Assembly: GCA_016718135.1 (NCBI GenBank)
Contig: JADKEF010000017.1
Span: forward strand, 597,906-661,905
Direction of reading: 5' to 3'
DNA length: 64,000 nucleotides
DNA from: Acidobacteriota bacterium
GTDB taxonomy: Bacteria > Acidobacteriota > Blastocatellia > Pyrinomonadales > Pyrinomonadaceae
Positions 25,664-34,312 of this stretch are shown here, piece by piece (within the stretch, counting starts at the first letter, position 1; each line of letters starts with the position of its first letter). The translations under genes and the position numbers were made by a program. The notes under the pieces are model-generated. The model was given only the letters and a program-made list of their open reading frames with translations, was not told the DNA's origin and did no database searches.

Positions 25664-28663
25664 ATGTCGTCTGTCCTAAACCGTCGTTTGCCCGCCATAT
25701 ATCGGTCTGTTTTTCGACAGCCGCTCATTGCTCTCTTGTTGTTGAGTTTTGTAGCGGCGTCCGTACCTGCCCAAACGGCAAAACGATCGCTTTCGTCAAA
25801 TGATTTCGACTCCTGGAAATCGCTTCAAGGCACGCAGATCTCGCGTGACGGGAAATGGGTTGCGTACGTGATGCAACCGCAGGATGGGGATGGGGAGTTT
25901 TTTGTTCGCTCGACGAGCGGCGAGAGCGAGTGGCGAGCTCCGCGTGGTTATCGGCCGCCGGCCCCACCGCCCGATCCGGCTGATCCGGCTGCAACAGCGG
26001 CATTTCAGGCTCTTGGACGGTTGTTGCGGCCCACGTTTTCGGCGGACAGCAAATACGTTTTCTTCAATATCGAGCCGAAGATGGCAGACATTCTCAAAGC
26101 ACGGCGTGATAAAAAGCGGCCCGAGGATTTTCCAAAAACGGCACTCGGCATAATGGATGTCGCGACCGGCAAGGTGACCCGTGTCGAGGACGTAAAATCT
26201 TATCAGGTACCCGAGGACGGAAGCGGATTCGTCGCGATCCTCAAGGAACAGACGAGAGAAGACCGCCGACCCGAAACGGGCACGGCCGGAGCGGTTTCAG
26301 CGAATCCGGCGGCGAACGCAAACGTCGCACCGACTGCCACTCCGTCACCTTCTCCTTCTCCGTCGCCCGCGGCCGGTGCCCGTCGAAAGGAGTACGGGAC
26401 CAATCTTGTCCTTCGCGATCTTTCGACCGGCAAGGACCGCACATTTGCCGATGTTCTCGAATACAGTTTTGCGAAAGACGGCAAGACTCTGATCTACAAC
26501 GTTTCGGCGCGGACCGAGAGCCGCAACGGGCTTTTCGCCGTAACGCCCCAGTCCGATGCCCAGCCTGCCGCATTGCTTTCAGGTGCTGGGAAATTTACAA
26601 AATTCAGTTGGGACGAAAAGCAAAGCCAATTAGCATTTATCAGCGATAAAGACGACGCGGGGGCGAAGCAGCCTCGATTCAAGGTCTACCACTGGGCACG
26701 TGGAGCAGCGAAGGCGGATGAGGTTGTTTCAATGAAAACGCCCGGTTTCCGACCGGAATACGTCATCAGCGACCAGGCCTCGGTTAGTTTCTCGTACGAC
26801 GGCACCCGCCTATTTGTCGGCAGTGCCCCGACGCCCGCCCCGGAGCCTGATCCGAATGCCGCGGTCCCGGACGAAGAAAAGGTCACTGTCGATCTCTGGC
26901 ATTGGAAGGACGATTACATCCAGCCTCAGCAAAAAGTACGGGTGAACGCCGACCGCAACCGCTCTTATCGAGCCGTCTGGCACATCGCAGACAAGAAGTT
27001 CGTTCAGCTTGCCGACGCGACGCTCGAGACGATCAACCCAAGCTCGAACGGCCTCTGGGCGATCGGCTCCGACGATCGCGAATACCGGATCCGAGCCAAC
27101 TACGATCCGGGGTTTAGCGATTGGTACCTGATCAACACGGTCGATGGCTCACGTCGCTTATTGAACAAGGGCACTCAGTGGGGACTGAGTTGGTCGCCGA
27201 ATGGGCGTTATGCCATCTATTTCGACGGCAAGGACTGGAACTCGGTCTCGATACCTGACGGCAAGGTCACCAACCTCACGGCGAAACTCAAAGGCAAATT
27301 CGTCCGCGAAGATCACGACAGCCCGAGTGCTGCACCCTCTTACGGAACGGCCGCATGGACGAAAGACGACAAAGAGATCCTCATCTACGATAAATTCGAC
27401 ATATGGCAGGTCGCGGCGGATGGCAGCGGCGGAAAGCTGCTCACCGGCGGGCTCGGACGGCAGAGCAAGACCGAGATGCGGTATGTCCGCACAAATCCTG
27501 ACGAGCGGTTTATCGAACCTGGGCAGACAATGCTGCTCCGTGCCGAAAGCCACGAAACGCGTGAATCGGGCTATTACCGCGTGAAGCTCGACGGCTCGCC
27601 TGAAAAGTTGATGATGGGGGCAAAGAATTACGGTACACCCATTAAGGCTAGGGACGCCGACCGATATATCTTTACGGCTTCGAGATTTGATGAATATCCC
27701 GACGTCTGGACGACCGCGGGCGACTTCGCCTCACCACAACGGCTCAGCAACGGCGGAGCACAGATGGCCCCGTTCCGTTGGGGCACGTCGGAGCTGATCA
27801 GCTACAAGAGCGAAGACGGCGTGCCGCTTCAAGGCGTCTTGATCAAGCCCGCTGATTTCGATCCGAAAAAGAAATATCCGATGATCGTATATCTCTACGA
27901 AAAGCTTTCGGATACTGTCCACGACTTCAGAAATCCCGGCCCCGGACAGAATGTGAATCCGAGTTACTATGCCAGTAACGACTACGTGATCTTCCTTCCC
28001 GACATAGTTTACAAGATCGGCTATCCCGGCAAGAGTGCGATGAACTGCATCATGCCCGGCGTCGAGAAAATCACGAAAATGGGCTTTGTCGATGAGAAAG
28101 CGATCGGCATTCAGGGTCACAGTTGGGGCGGTTATCAGATCGCGTACATGATCACGCAAACCAACAAATTCAAGGCCGCGGCTCCCGGAGCATTGGTCGC
28201 AAATATGTTCAGTGCGTACAACGGCATCCGCTGGGGTCCCGGCATTCCAAGGCAATTCCAGTACGAGCGAACACAAAGCCGCATCGGCGGCACTCCATGG
28301 AACTCGACCAAGCTCTTCATGGAAAACTCGCCATTGTTTTACATCGAAAAAGTGCAGACGCCGGTTCTCATGATCCACAACGACGGCGACGACGCCGTGC
28401 CGTGGTACCAAGGTATCGAGTTCTATCTTTCGCTTAGAAGGCTAGGAAAAGAAGCGTATTTCTTCAATTACAACGGCGAACCGCATGGCCTGCGTAAGCG
28501 TCAGAACCAAGAAGATTATTCGCGTAGAATGAAAGAGTTTTTCGATCACAAACTAAAAGGTGCCCCCGCTCCGGAATGGATGCAGAAAGGTATTCCGTTT
28601 CTGCAACGCGATAAGGAAAAGGAGCAATATCGCCAGCCGGTCGGATCGAATCCGGCAAAGTAA
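25664..28663 (+). CDS. S9 family (prolyl oligopeptidase-type) serine peptidase
   Basis: A protein of 999 residues from ATG 25664, which has GAGGAG upstream and is followed by a signal peptide (IALLLLSFVAASVPAQ); the open frame begins earlier without support. The N-terminal two thirds form a propeller-like region with a Pro/Ser-rich linker (TPSPSPSPSPAAGARRKE). The alpha/beta-hydrolase domain has the nucleophile in GIQGHSWGGYQIAYM, Asp in NDGDDAVPWYQG and His in YNGEPHGLRKR. It probably cleaves peptides in the periplasm or outside. A 14-base-stem hairpin follows the stop codon. Confidence 0.88.
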   Translation: MSSVLNRRLPAIYRSVFRQPLIALLLLSFVAASVPAQTAKRSLSSNDFDSWKSLQGTQISRDGKWVAYVMQPQDGDGEFFVRSTSGESEWRAPRGYRPPAPPPDPADPAATAAFQALGRLLRPTFSADSKYVFFNIEPKMADILKARRDKKRPEDFPKTALGIMDVATGKVTRVEDVKSYQVPEDGSGFVAILKEQTREDRRPETGTAGAVSANPAANANVAPTATPSPSPSPSPAAGARRKEYGTNLVLRDLSTGKDRTFADVLEYSFAKDGKTLIYNVSARTESRNGLFAVTPQSDAQPAALLSGAGKFTKFSWDEKQSQLAFISDKDDAGAKQPRFKVYHWARGAAKADEVVSMKTPGFRPEYVISDQASVSFSYDGTRLFVGSAPTPAPEPDPNAAVPDEEKVTVDLWHWKDDYIQPQQKVRVNADRNRSYRAVWHIADKKFVQLADATLETINPSSNGLWAIGSDDREYRIRANYDPGFSDWYLINTVDGSRRLLNKGTQWGLSWSPNGRYAIYFDGKDWNSVSIPDGKVTNLTAKLKGKFVREDHDSPSAAPSYGTAAWTKDDKEILIYDKFDIWQVAADGSGGKLLTGGLGRQSKTEMRYVRTNPDERFIEPGQTMLLRAESHETRESGYYRVKLDGSPEKLMMGAKNYGTPIKARDADRYIFTASRFDEYPDVWTTAGDFASPQRLSNGGAQMAPFRWGTSELISYKSEDGVPLQGVLIKPADFDPKKKYPMIVYLYEKLSDTVHDFRNPGPGQNVNPSYYASNDYVIFLPDIVYKIGYPGKSAMNCIMPGVEKITKMGFVDEKAIGIQGHSWGGYQIAYMITQTNKFKAAAPGALVANMFSAYNGIRWGPGIPRQFQYERTQSRIGGTPWNSTKLFMENSPLFYIEKVQTPVLMIHNDGDDAVPWYQGIEFYLSLRRLGKEAYFFNYNGEPHGLRKRQNQEDYSRRMKEFFDHKLKGAPAPEWMQKGIPFLQRDKEKEQYRQPVGSNPAK

Positions 28664-28683
28664 ATGGACCAAAATCACCCATA

Positions 28684-28717
28684 GGAACGCGGGCTACTTT
28701 TTTGTAGCCCGCGTTCC
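28684..28717. terminator. hairpin after the S9 peptidase gene
   Basis: GGAACGCGGGCTAC and its exact complement around a loop of six T, 20 bases after the stop codon. No T-run follows the stem on the plus strand, so termination is probable, not certain. Confidence 0.6.
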
Positions 28718-28788
28718 GTTGTATCGGGTATACTCATTTACAACAGCACTACTTTTTAGATCCTTGTTTCAAAACTAGGGGGTTGATA

Positions 28789-30069
28789 ATGACGAATAGA
28801 TTGATCGCATTGGTGGCCATGATCGCAGTTACGGCGTTGCCGGCTTTGGCCGATTACAAGATCTCGCAACGGACTAAGGTTGGCGGTGAAGGAGGACAGA
28901 TCACCACCATTTATCAAAAAGGCGTCCGCCAGCGTAGAGAGACGAAGATCGACATGCCCGAAATGGATGCCGAGATGATCGCAATGATGGAGCGAATGGG
29001 AAAAGGCATTCCCACACTCCCGATCCACGTTTCCCAATGCGACCTCAAGCAGGACCTCTTTATCAACGAGAAGAACAAGTCCTATTTTATTGACTACTAC
29101 GACTGGTCCACGGTGCCCGCGACAAAACTTGCGGCCCGGCCGAATCAGAAAGTGGTCATCAAGGGCACTGTGACGACTGATTCCTCATTTGTAGACTCCG
29201 GCAAACGGCAGCAGATGTTCGGCCTAAGTGCCCGTTGGCTCAAGAGCACCCAGACCATCGAGACCTCCGCAGATTCGTGTGACGGAGCATCGTCCGTCAA
29301 GATCGAGCAGGAAGGTTGGTTCGTTACGCTGTCTCTCGAAAGCGAATCGTGCCCCGTTCAACGTCCACCTTCGGCATCAGGCGGATGCCGTCCGCGAGTC
29401 ATCACAAAAAGGGCAGCGAATCCGGGAATAATGCTGACCGGAACGACGAAAATGTATGAGGGCACTAAGCTCAGCGGCACGTTCGAAATCGAAACACTCG
29501 ATCTTTCGAAGGCGACACTCGATCCCGCACTGTTTGACATCCCTAAGGATTTCACAGAGGTTGATTCGCAGGACGAATTGAATAATAAACGCGGCCCGAT
29601 CGACACGTCTGCGAAGACCGTCTACAGCGATGGCACCAAAACCAAAACAAAGGTCAAGACCATCGCCATCGACTTTTTTTCCGGCAACGCGTCAAAGCTC
29701 GATCAGAGCGAACTCCGCAACTACATTTCCGGAAAGGTCAATGGTGCCGGAATGAGCGGCTTCCCGATCAATTCGCAGTCCGAACTCGCCGGCGGCACCT
29801 TTGAGTACGTCATCGGCGTAGAGATCAAGAAGATAAAGGAGTCTGGAGCGGCGAAGATCGGCGGCCTATTTGGCAAGGTCACCGGTAGTGACGACTCGGC
29901 AAAACTCGGCAATTCGCAGGCGGAGATCGTGGTAAGTATTTATGGCAAAGACGGGAAGACTGTCGTCGCCTCATCGCCTGCAAGCGTTGACGTTAAGGGC
30001 AAGGGCAATGACGCAGTAAAGGCCGCCATCGATCAGGTGATCGGCTCTCTCTTGGCAAAGATCAAGTAA
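28789..30069 (+). CDS. secreted protein of unknown function
   Basis: A 426-residue exported protein. ATG 28789 follows AGGGGG at 28777-28782; the signal peptide is LIALVAMIAVTALPALA. The N-terminal domain contains a Met-rich patch (MPEMDAEMIAMMERMGKG, about residues 48-66) and a segment resembling proteins measured as whole-chain lipoprotein-like sorting factors (NKSYFIDYYDWSTVPA). The C-terminal domain (about 290-426) has alternating strands and helices and ends with VKAAIDQVIGSLLAKIK. No family assigned. It stands between two hairpin terminators and is likely a single-gene unit. Confidence 0.65.
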   Translation: MTNRLIALVAMIAVTALPALADYKISQRTKVGGEGGQITTIYQKGVRQRRETKIDMPEMDAEMIAMMERMGKGIPTLPIHVSQCDLKQDLFINEKNKSYFIDYYDWSTVPATKLAARPNQKVVIKGTVTTDSSFVDSGKRQQMFGLSARWLKSTQTIETSADSCDGASSVKIEQEGWFVTLSLESESCPVQRPPSASGGCRPRVITKRAANPGIMLTGTTKMYEGTKLSGTFEIETLDLSKATLDPALFDIPKDFTEVDSQDELNNKRGPIDTSAKTVYSDGTKTKTKVKTIAIDFFSGNASKLDQSELRNYISGKVNGAGMSGFPINSQSELAGGTFEYVIGVEIKKIKESGAAKIGGLFGKVTGSDDSAKLGNSQAEIVVSIYGKDGKTVVASSPASVDVKGKGNDAVKAAIDQVIGSLLAKIK

Positions 30070-30075
30070 CCACAA

Positions 30076-30120
30076 GTCCGCACGTAGCAATTGGTGTTTT
30101 CACCAATGCTACGTGCGGAC
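30076..30120 (+). terminator. long hairpin after the 28789 gene
   Basis: GTCCGCACGTAGC pairs with GCTACGTGCGGAC, then ATTGGTG with CACCAAT (one bulged A), loop TTTT. It starts 6 bases after the stop codon. Confidence 0.65.
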
Positions 30121-30155
30121 CTCTTCCTTAAGGCGTGTTCTCGCGCATTAGCTAT

Positions 30156-32381
30156 ATGAAAAAGATATTCCCGTTTATCTTCGCGCTGCTGACCCTTTCG
30201 ACTTCGTTTTCACTGACAGCTCAGCCGAGACGTCCGGGATCGCCTGCGGTTCCTACCGTAGCAAAAGTAGAGACAACTTCAGAACCCGACCCGCTCAACG
30301 ACTTTGCTAAGAAAGGCCTTCCCGAGCCGTACGTTCTGGGGCTACAGCCGTCGGCGGCTCTCGCCCGCTCTGCGGCCGCGAAGGTCTTGAAATACGACGA
30401 GGATTCGCTCCCTGTACTCATCGCTATTATTCAGAAAGCTGGCTTCCACATCATCGACAAGAATCAAAAAATACTCTTTCGCCCGACCGACGAAGTCAAC
30501 GGAATGGCGTTTTTCGATTTCGAGGTCGTCGGTATGCTACGCTCGGCGACACTCGGAACGGTGACCACCATCGACAAAATAGGCAAAACTCTTGCTGGCG
30601 AGGATGCAGATCTCAAACGGCTCGACCTGTCTAGCAAATTACTCGCAGATCTCCGACAGGCACGTTCGTCGAAGGACGCCCAGACGCAATTTCTCGCGAC
30701 CGTCATTTTTGAACTCGGAAAAGGTGCGTCTGATCTAGCTACAGCTACGCCGGCCCAAGCGAGGATAAACCTGATGCAGGCTTCGCTGATCGAACGTCGT
30801 TATCTCTCGGATCTAGTCGCAACATTCGAAGAAGCCCAGGCGGCGAACTCCCGCCCTTGGACCCCGGGACAAATAATTAAACGTCGCAGCCAATTCAGCT
30901 TCGTCAATGCTTCATGGCCGCCACTGGCGCAGGACCCGTGTGACACGCTAAAGACCATAGAGAAGGTTCAGGGTTACGAATCGAAGGGGAAAAAGGTCGT
31001 CAAGATGTTCGGAGGATCGGTTCCATCGATAGCTAATTTCCCCAAAACCTTATTCGAGGAAAAATTCAAAAAACTCGCGAGTGGGTTCGAGAAGATCAAC
31101 ACGGTGATGGCCTATGTGAAGTTGATCATGGCCAATCTGAACATCGAGTCTGACGTTCAGGTCGAGGACCCGATGCCGTACATTCGCACCGAAAAGATGG
31201 ATGGCCCGGGTAAGGGTGAGCGCCTCATAACAGCAAAATTCCGCATCAATTTTACCGCGTCGGAAGAGATCAATTGCACTGCAAAGGCTTTGAAAATAAC
31301 GACCGGGCTCGAGCTCGAAGTTCCCGATGACGGCCCGCTGAAGGAAGTGCCGCTTCATTGGGAACCGATCTACGAGGGTAAGGGATATTCGCGTTACACA
31401 GGATATCCGCTGCGGCTAATGTCGACAGATCCGACCCGCGGCGATATCAGCAAACAAAAGACGGACGCCAATGGTCAGAATAAGATCAAGATCATGGGCG
31501 AACCACAGTCGCGGCCTTTGGCGGAGCCGCTTGTGCCTCAGGCGAAGAACCCCGCACTTAGACTGAGCGTAGCTACCGAAGACATGGACGCCGCGAAGGA
31601 CATTCCGAAGATCATCTTCGGGGCAAGATGGGGTATCGCATCGCTCATCGAATTTGCACCAGATCTGCTCGCAAAAATGGCTCTTAAGTCTTACAAGATC
31701 ACGATCCCGGTGCGTGACTGGCAGCCTTGCTCCGAGGATTGGGGCGGTTATATCAACTATCGAAAGAAACTCCAATCGACCATCGTCGTCAAGTCCAGCC
31801 GGACATCAAATGGCAACTCGACCGGGGACGGAGTTCGCCGCATCGAAAAAGATGAGGAGGTCAACGTCGTGCTCAACCCGCGAACGCCGGAACAGGTCGC
31901 CGCAAAAGCTCCGACGAAGCCTGCAGATTTCCGAGTACGCGGACGGCATTCCGATATCTTTGACGGCCTCCGCGACGGCGATCCGTGCTGCGGCCCGGCC
32001 GAGGGAAGCTATCGGACTAAATTTCGAACCGGTAGCACCATGAAATTCTTTGGAACGTTTCAGAAGGCCTTCTATCTTCGAGTCTCCGGTGGTGACCGCG
32101 ATTATGCGATGTCTTTCGATTTCGGTACGGATCCGGTGAAAGCCAACATCCACAAATTCACTGAGATCGTCGAGACCAGTTGCCCGCTCGAATACGCCGA
32201 GGCGGAGAGCGACGATTCCGAAAGTGTGATGGCCGTTTCCGATCGCCTTCCTGACGGGCGTTACGGTAGCCGTTTTCTAAATGACGCGGGAGATCTACTC
32301 CAGGGCTCAAAAGAGGTTCAGGGTATCGACGGATCGACGATCACTTGGGACTGGGCTCTCGCCCGATGTAAGCGCCAATAA
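30156..32381 (+). CDS. large secreted protein of unknown function
   Basis: A 741-residue protein with a signal peptide (MKKIFPFIFALLTLSTSFS, cleavage near LTAQ). ATG 30156 is preferred over an upstream GTG because it opens directly on the signal. The first 250 residues are helix-rich; the rest has many short strands and several Cys residues (QDPCDTL, NCTAKAL, WQPCSEDWGG, DPCCGPAEG, SCPLEYAE) that could form disulfides outside the cytoplasm. A short CCGP motif is notable. No family recognised, no catalytic motif visible. It is followed by the IscA-type gene after 106 bases. Confidence 0.6.
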   Translation: MKKIFPFIFALLTLSTSFSLTAQPRRPGSPAVPTVAKVETTSEPDPLNDFAKKGLPEPYVLGLQPSAALARSAAAKVLKYDEDSLPVLIAIIQKAGFHIIDKNQKILFRPTDEVNGMAFFDFEVVGMLRSATLGTVTTIDKIGKTLAGEDADLKRLDLSSKLLADLRQARSSKDAQTQFLATVIFELGKGASDLATATPAQARINLMQASLIERRYLSDLVATFEEAQAANSRPWTPGQIIKRRSQFSFVNASWPPLAQDPCDTLKTIEKVQGYESKGKKVVKMFGGSVPSIANFPKTLFEEKFKKLASGFEKINTVMAYVKLIMANLNIESDVQVEDPMPYIRTEKMDGPGKGERLITAKFRINFTASEEINCTAKALKITTGLELEVPDDGPLKEVPLHWEPIYEGKGYSRYTGYPLRLMSTDPTRGDISKQKTDANGQNKIKIMGEPQSRPLAEPLVPQAKNPALRLSVATEDMDAAKDIPKIIFGARWGIASLIEFAPDLLAKMALKSYKITIPVRDWQPCSEDWGGYINYRKKLQSTIVVKSSRTSNGNSTGDGVRRIEKDEEVNVVLNPRTPEQVAAKAPTKPADFRVRGRHSDIFDGLRDGDPCCGPAEGSYRTKFRTGSTMKFFGTFQKAFYLRVSGGDRDYAMSFDFGTDPVKANIHKFTEIVETSCPLEYAEAESDDSESVMAVSDRLPDGRYGSRFLNDAGDLLQGSKEVQGIDGSTITWDWALARCKRQ

Positions 32382-32487
32382 CGGGCGTCTGAAAGCTTGT
32401 CATTTGAGGCTAATTTCGGTAATATTGATTTTATTGTAAGGATTCGTTTGCATGGATCCTCATTCTTTGAAAGGAGACTTTATTATT

Positions 32488-32844
32488 ATGGCAGCAGTTG
32501 CAGCACCGACCGTTGAATTGACAGTGACCGATCCGGCGGTCGAAGAGATCAAAAAGTTTCTATCCAGCGAAGATGATCTGCCGGAAACGGCGGGGCTTCG
32601 CGTTCGCGTGGTGCCGGGCGGATGTTCGGGTTTTCAGTACAGCCTCAACATCGAGGAAGAGAATAAGCCGGGCGATTTCGTTATGGACAAGTCGGGCATT
32701 CGTCTCTTTGTCGATATGTTTTCGGCACAGTATCTGAATGGTATTACGATCGATCACACGACGAACATGATGGGCTCGGGCTTCACATTTGAGAATCCAA
32801 ATGCCACCGGCGGCTGCGGTTGCGGCACGTCGTTCTCGGCTTAA
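32488..32844 (+). CDS. iron-sulfur cluster assembly protein, HesB/IscA/ErpA type
   Basis: A 118-residue A-type iron-sulfur carrier. The three conserved cysteines are present: one in VVPGGCSGFQYSL and two in GGCGCGTSFSA at the C-terminus, which together bind an iron-sulfur cluster for transfer to apoproteins. ATG 32488 has AAGGAG at 32471; the open frame begins at 32452 but the extension is not conserved in the family. An inverted repeat ending in a T-run follows. Confidence 0.88.
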   Translation: MAAVAAPTVELTVTDPAVEEIKKFLSSEDDLPETAGLRVRVVPGGCSGFQYSLNIEEENKPGDFVMDKSGIRLFVDMFSAQYLNGITIDHTTNMMGSGFTFENPNATGGCGCGTSFSA

Positions 32845-33322
32845 GAGCCTACACAGGCTTTCCAGCCTGTCGATCAACTTTGACCGCCGAGTCCACATTT
32901 TGTTAACCATTTCGACAGGCTGGAAAGCCTGTCGTACTTTTTTGTGGAAGCCAATATCGATTGCGAGTGTCCTATGATACACACAGGACAACTAAGTAGC
33001 GGAAGCGTGGCGGCGGGATCGAGGCCATCGGTAAAAACCGGTGGCCTCCTGCCTTCGAAAAGCGGGAGGGGCTAAGTGCCTTTCCATCTGCGAGCCATAA
33101 CGCCAACGCATGGTTTGCATTAATACCTCATATGGGGCATACTACTGCTTGTTAGTTTTTCGGTTAGTAAATAAATAGGGATACAGTTTGAGCTGGTTGT
33201 TTTGCTGAATTCTTGGCAGTTTCAGGAATTCTCTGTGTGTTACTGATTTTCTTATATTGGGTGCTTGGATCACCTTTCCTCGTCAGTTCCCTTCAAAAAA
33301 ATCCTCCTTGGAGTAATTAGGT
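32845..33322 (+). other. 478-base gene-free region with a possible structured leader
   Basis: No credible reading frame. It holds a long inverted repeat (32853-32932), then a GC-rich stretch where GGCGGG...GAGGCCA pairs with TGGCCTC...CCTGCC (about 33012-33055) around an ACCGGT-like core, then an AT-rich part and the leader of the NlpC/P60 gene. The hairpin resembles no riboswitch I can name: the c-di-AMP consensus often found before such genes (GACAGCTAA, GGGGTGAAT) is absent. Confidence 0.4.
32853..32932. repeat. nested inverted repeat after the IscA-type gene
   Basis: Two perfect 21-base arms (32853-32873 and 32912-32932), each itself nearly palindromic (ACAGGCT, TTCC, AGCCTGT). A run of six T at 32937 lets it act as a terminator for the gene ending at 32844. 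Confidence 0.8.
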
Positions 33323-34024
33323 TTGATAGCTTTAAAAAAGATAGTATTTCTTTCGGTATGCGTCGTGATTGCTGCCGTGTCGTTTACGGGTTCCGCATTG
33401 GCTCAAGGCCGCGATAGGGTTGTTAAATCCTCATCGAGCCAGCCTACCAATCAGCCCCCCGCCACGCAGCCAGTTGAGTTAGTAAGGCCTTCCAGTTCGT
33501 CGCGTCCAGTCCTCACAAATGACATTCGCGTCCAGCGTGCACCTGATGCCGCCTGGGAGCCGCTCGTCACAAAAACAGCATCTACGTCCGCAACCGGAGT
33601 CGGGGCAATGATCGCGGCCGGCAAGACCGCATACGGTGCAGGCACCAGCAGCCGCCTCGATCAAGCGATCAAAGGGCTCTACGGTATCCCGTACCGCTAC
33701 GGATCGACAGGGCCTAATCGCTACGACTGTTCAGGTTTCGTTTGGGCAGCATTCCAGCAGGCAGGCATCCCGTTCACCCGCTCAAGTGCACGCACGCTGT
33801 GGGCACAATCCGAGCCGGTTTACGGTGACGACAGATTCAAATACGGTACGCTCGTCTTCCTTAACGGCCTCGGCCACATGGGCATCGTCGCCGACGAGAA
33901 CGGCTTTTACCACGCATCCTCGAGCAAAGGCATCACCTACTCACCATTCAAAGGCTACTGGGCAAGCCGCATCGTCGGCTTCCGCAAGCTGAATCCTGAA
34001 GTAGCCGCCAGCGACGACAGATAG
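33323..34024 (+). CDS. NlpC/P60 family cell-wall hydrolase
   Basis: A 233-residue exported cysteine peptidase that probably cleaves peptidoglycan stem peptides. Signal peptide FLSVCVVIAAVSFTGSALA, a Ser/Pro-rich spacer (SSSSQPTNQPPATQ), then the catalytic domain with Cys in YDCSGFVWAAFQQAG, His in LGHMGIVADENGFYHASS. The start appears to be TTG at 33323, with GGAG 9 bases upstream and no ATG that keeps the signal peptide. The 5' leader is long and may be structured, which suggests post-transcriptional control. A terminator follows. Confidence 0.85.
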   Translation: MIALKKIVFLSVCVVIAAVSFTGSALAQGRDRVVKSSSSQPTNQPPATQPVELVRPSSSSRPVLTNDIRVQRAPDAAWEPLVTKTASTSATGVGAMIAAGKTAYGAGTSSRLDQAIKGLYGIPYRYGSTGPNRYDCSGFVWAAFQQAGIPFTRSSARTLWAQSEPVYGDDRFKYGTLVFLNGLGHMGIVADENGFYHASSSKGITYSPFKGYWASRIVGFRKLNPEVAASDDR

Positions 34025-34049
34025 TCACAAGAAACGAATTCGCAAAATC

Positions 34050-34086
34050 AAAAGCCCGTTGTCGTACGACTCCGGGCTTTCTTCTT
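34050..34086. terminator. terminator between convergent genes
   Basis: AAAGCCCG pairs with CGGGCTTT, followed by CTTCTTT on the plus strand. The loop contains a second palindrome GTCGTACGAC. It separates the NlpC/P60 gene from the convergent gene ending at 34099. Confidence 0.75.
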
Positions 34087-34098
34087 TGGTGAAATTGG

Positions 34099-34308
34099 TT
34101 ATACGATGAAACCCGGGCGGGATTGGGGTTCTTTTACCTCATAGACGACCGCGACCTTGTCGATGGCGACGTAGGCGACCTTGTCGTCTTCGTCACGGAG
34201 GTAGAGAACGCCGCTCGTGACATCGATCACGTCGCCGCGAAAGGTGGCGTTGGTGCCGCAGGTGATGTCGATCTTTTTGCCCATCAATTGTTTGAGTAGT
34301 TCTTCCAT
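34099..34308 (-). CDS. small Sm-like beta-barrel protein
   Basis: A 69-residue protein (MEELLKQLMGKKIDITCGTN, then FRGDVIDVTSGVLYLRDEDD) with the strand pattern of small Sm-like or MM0924-type proteins: G-x-K-I-D-I, F-R-G-x-V, G-V-L-Y-L. Function unknown; Sm-like folds often bind RNA, but that is only analogy. It ends the eight-gene minus-strand run, 4 bases after accC, so it is made with it. Confidence 0.6.
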   Translation of the reverse strand: MEELLKQLMGKKIDITCGTNATFRGDVIDVTSGVLYLRDEDDKVAYVAIDKVAVVYEVKEPQSRPGFIV

Positions 34309-34312
34309 GTTG

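Noticed and set aside
32945..33322. c-di-AMP (ydaO) riboswitch before the NlpC/P60 gene
   Set aside because: The conserved GACAGCTAA and GGGGTGAAT segments were looked for and are absent.
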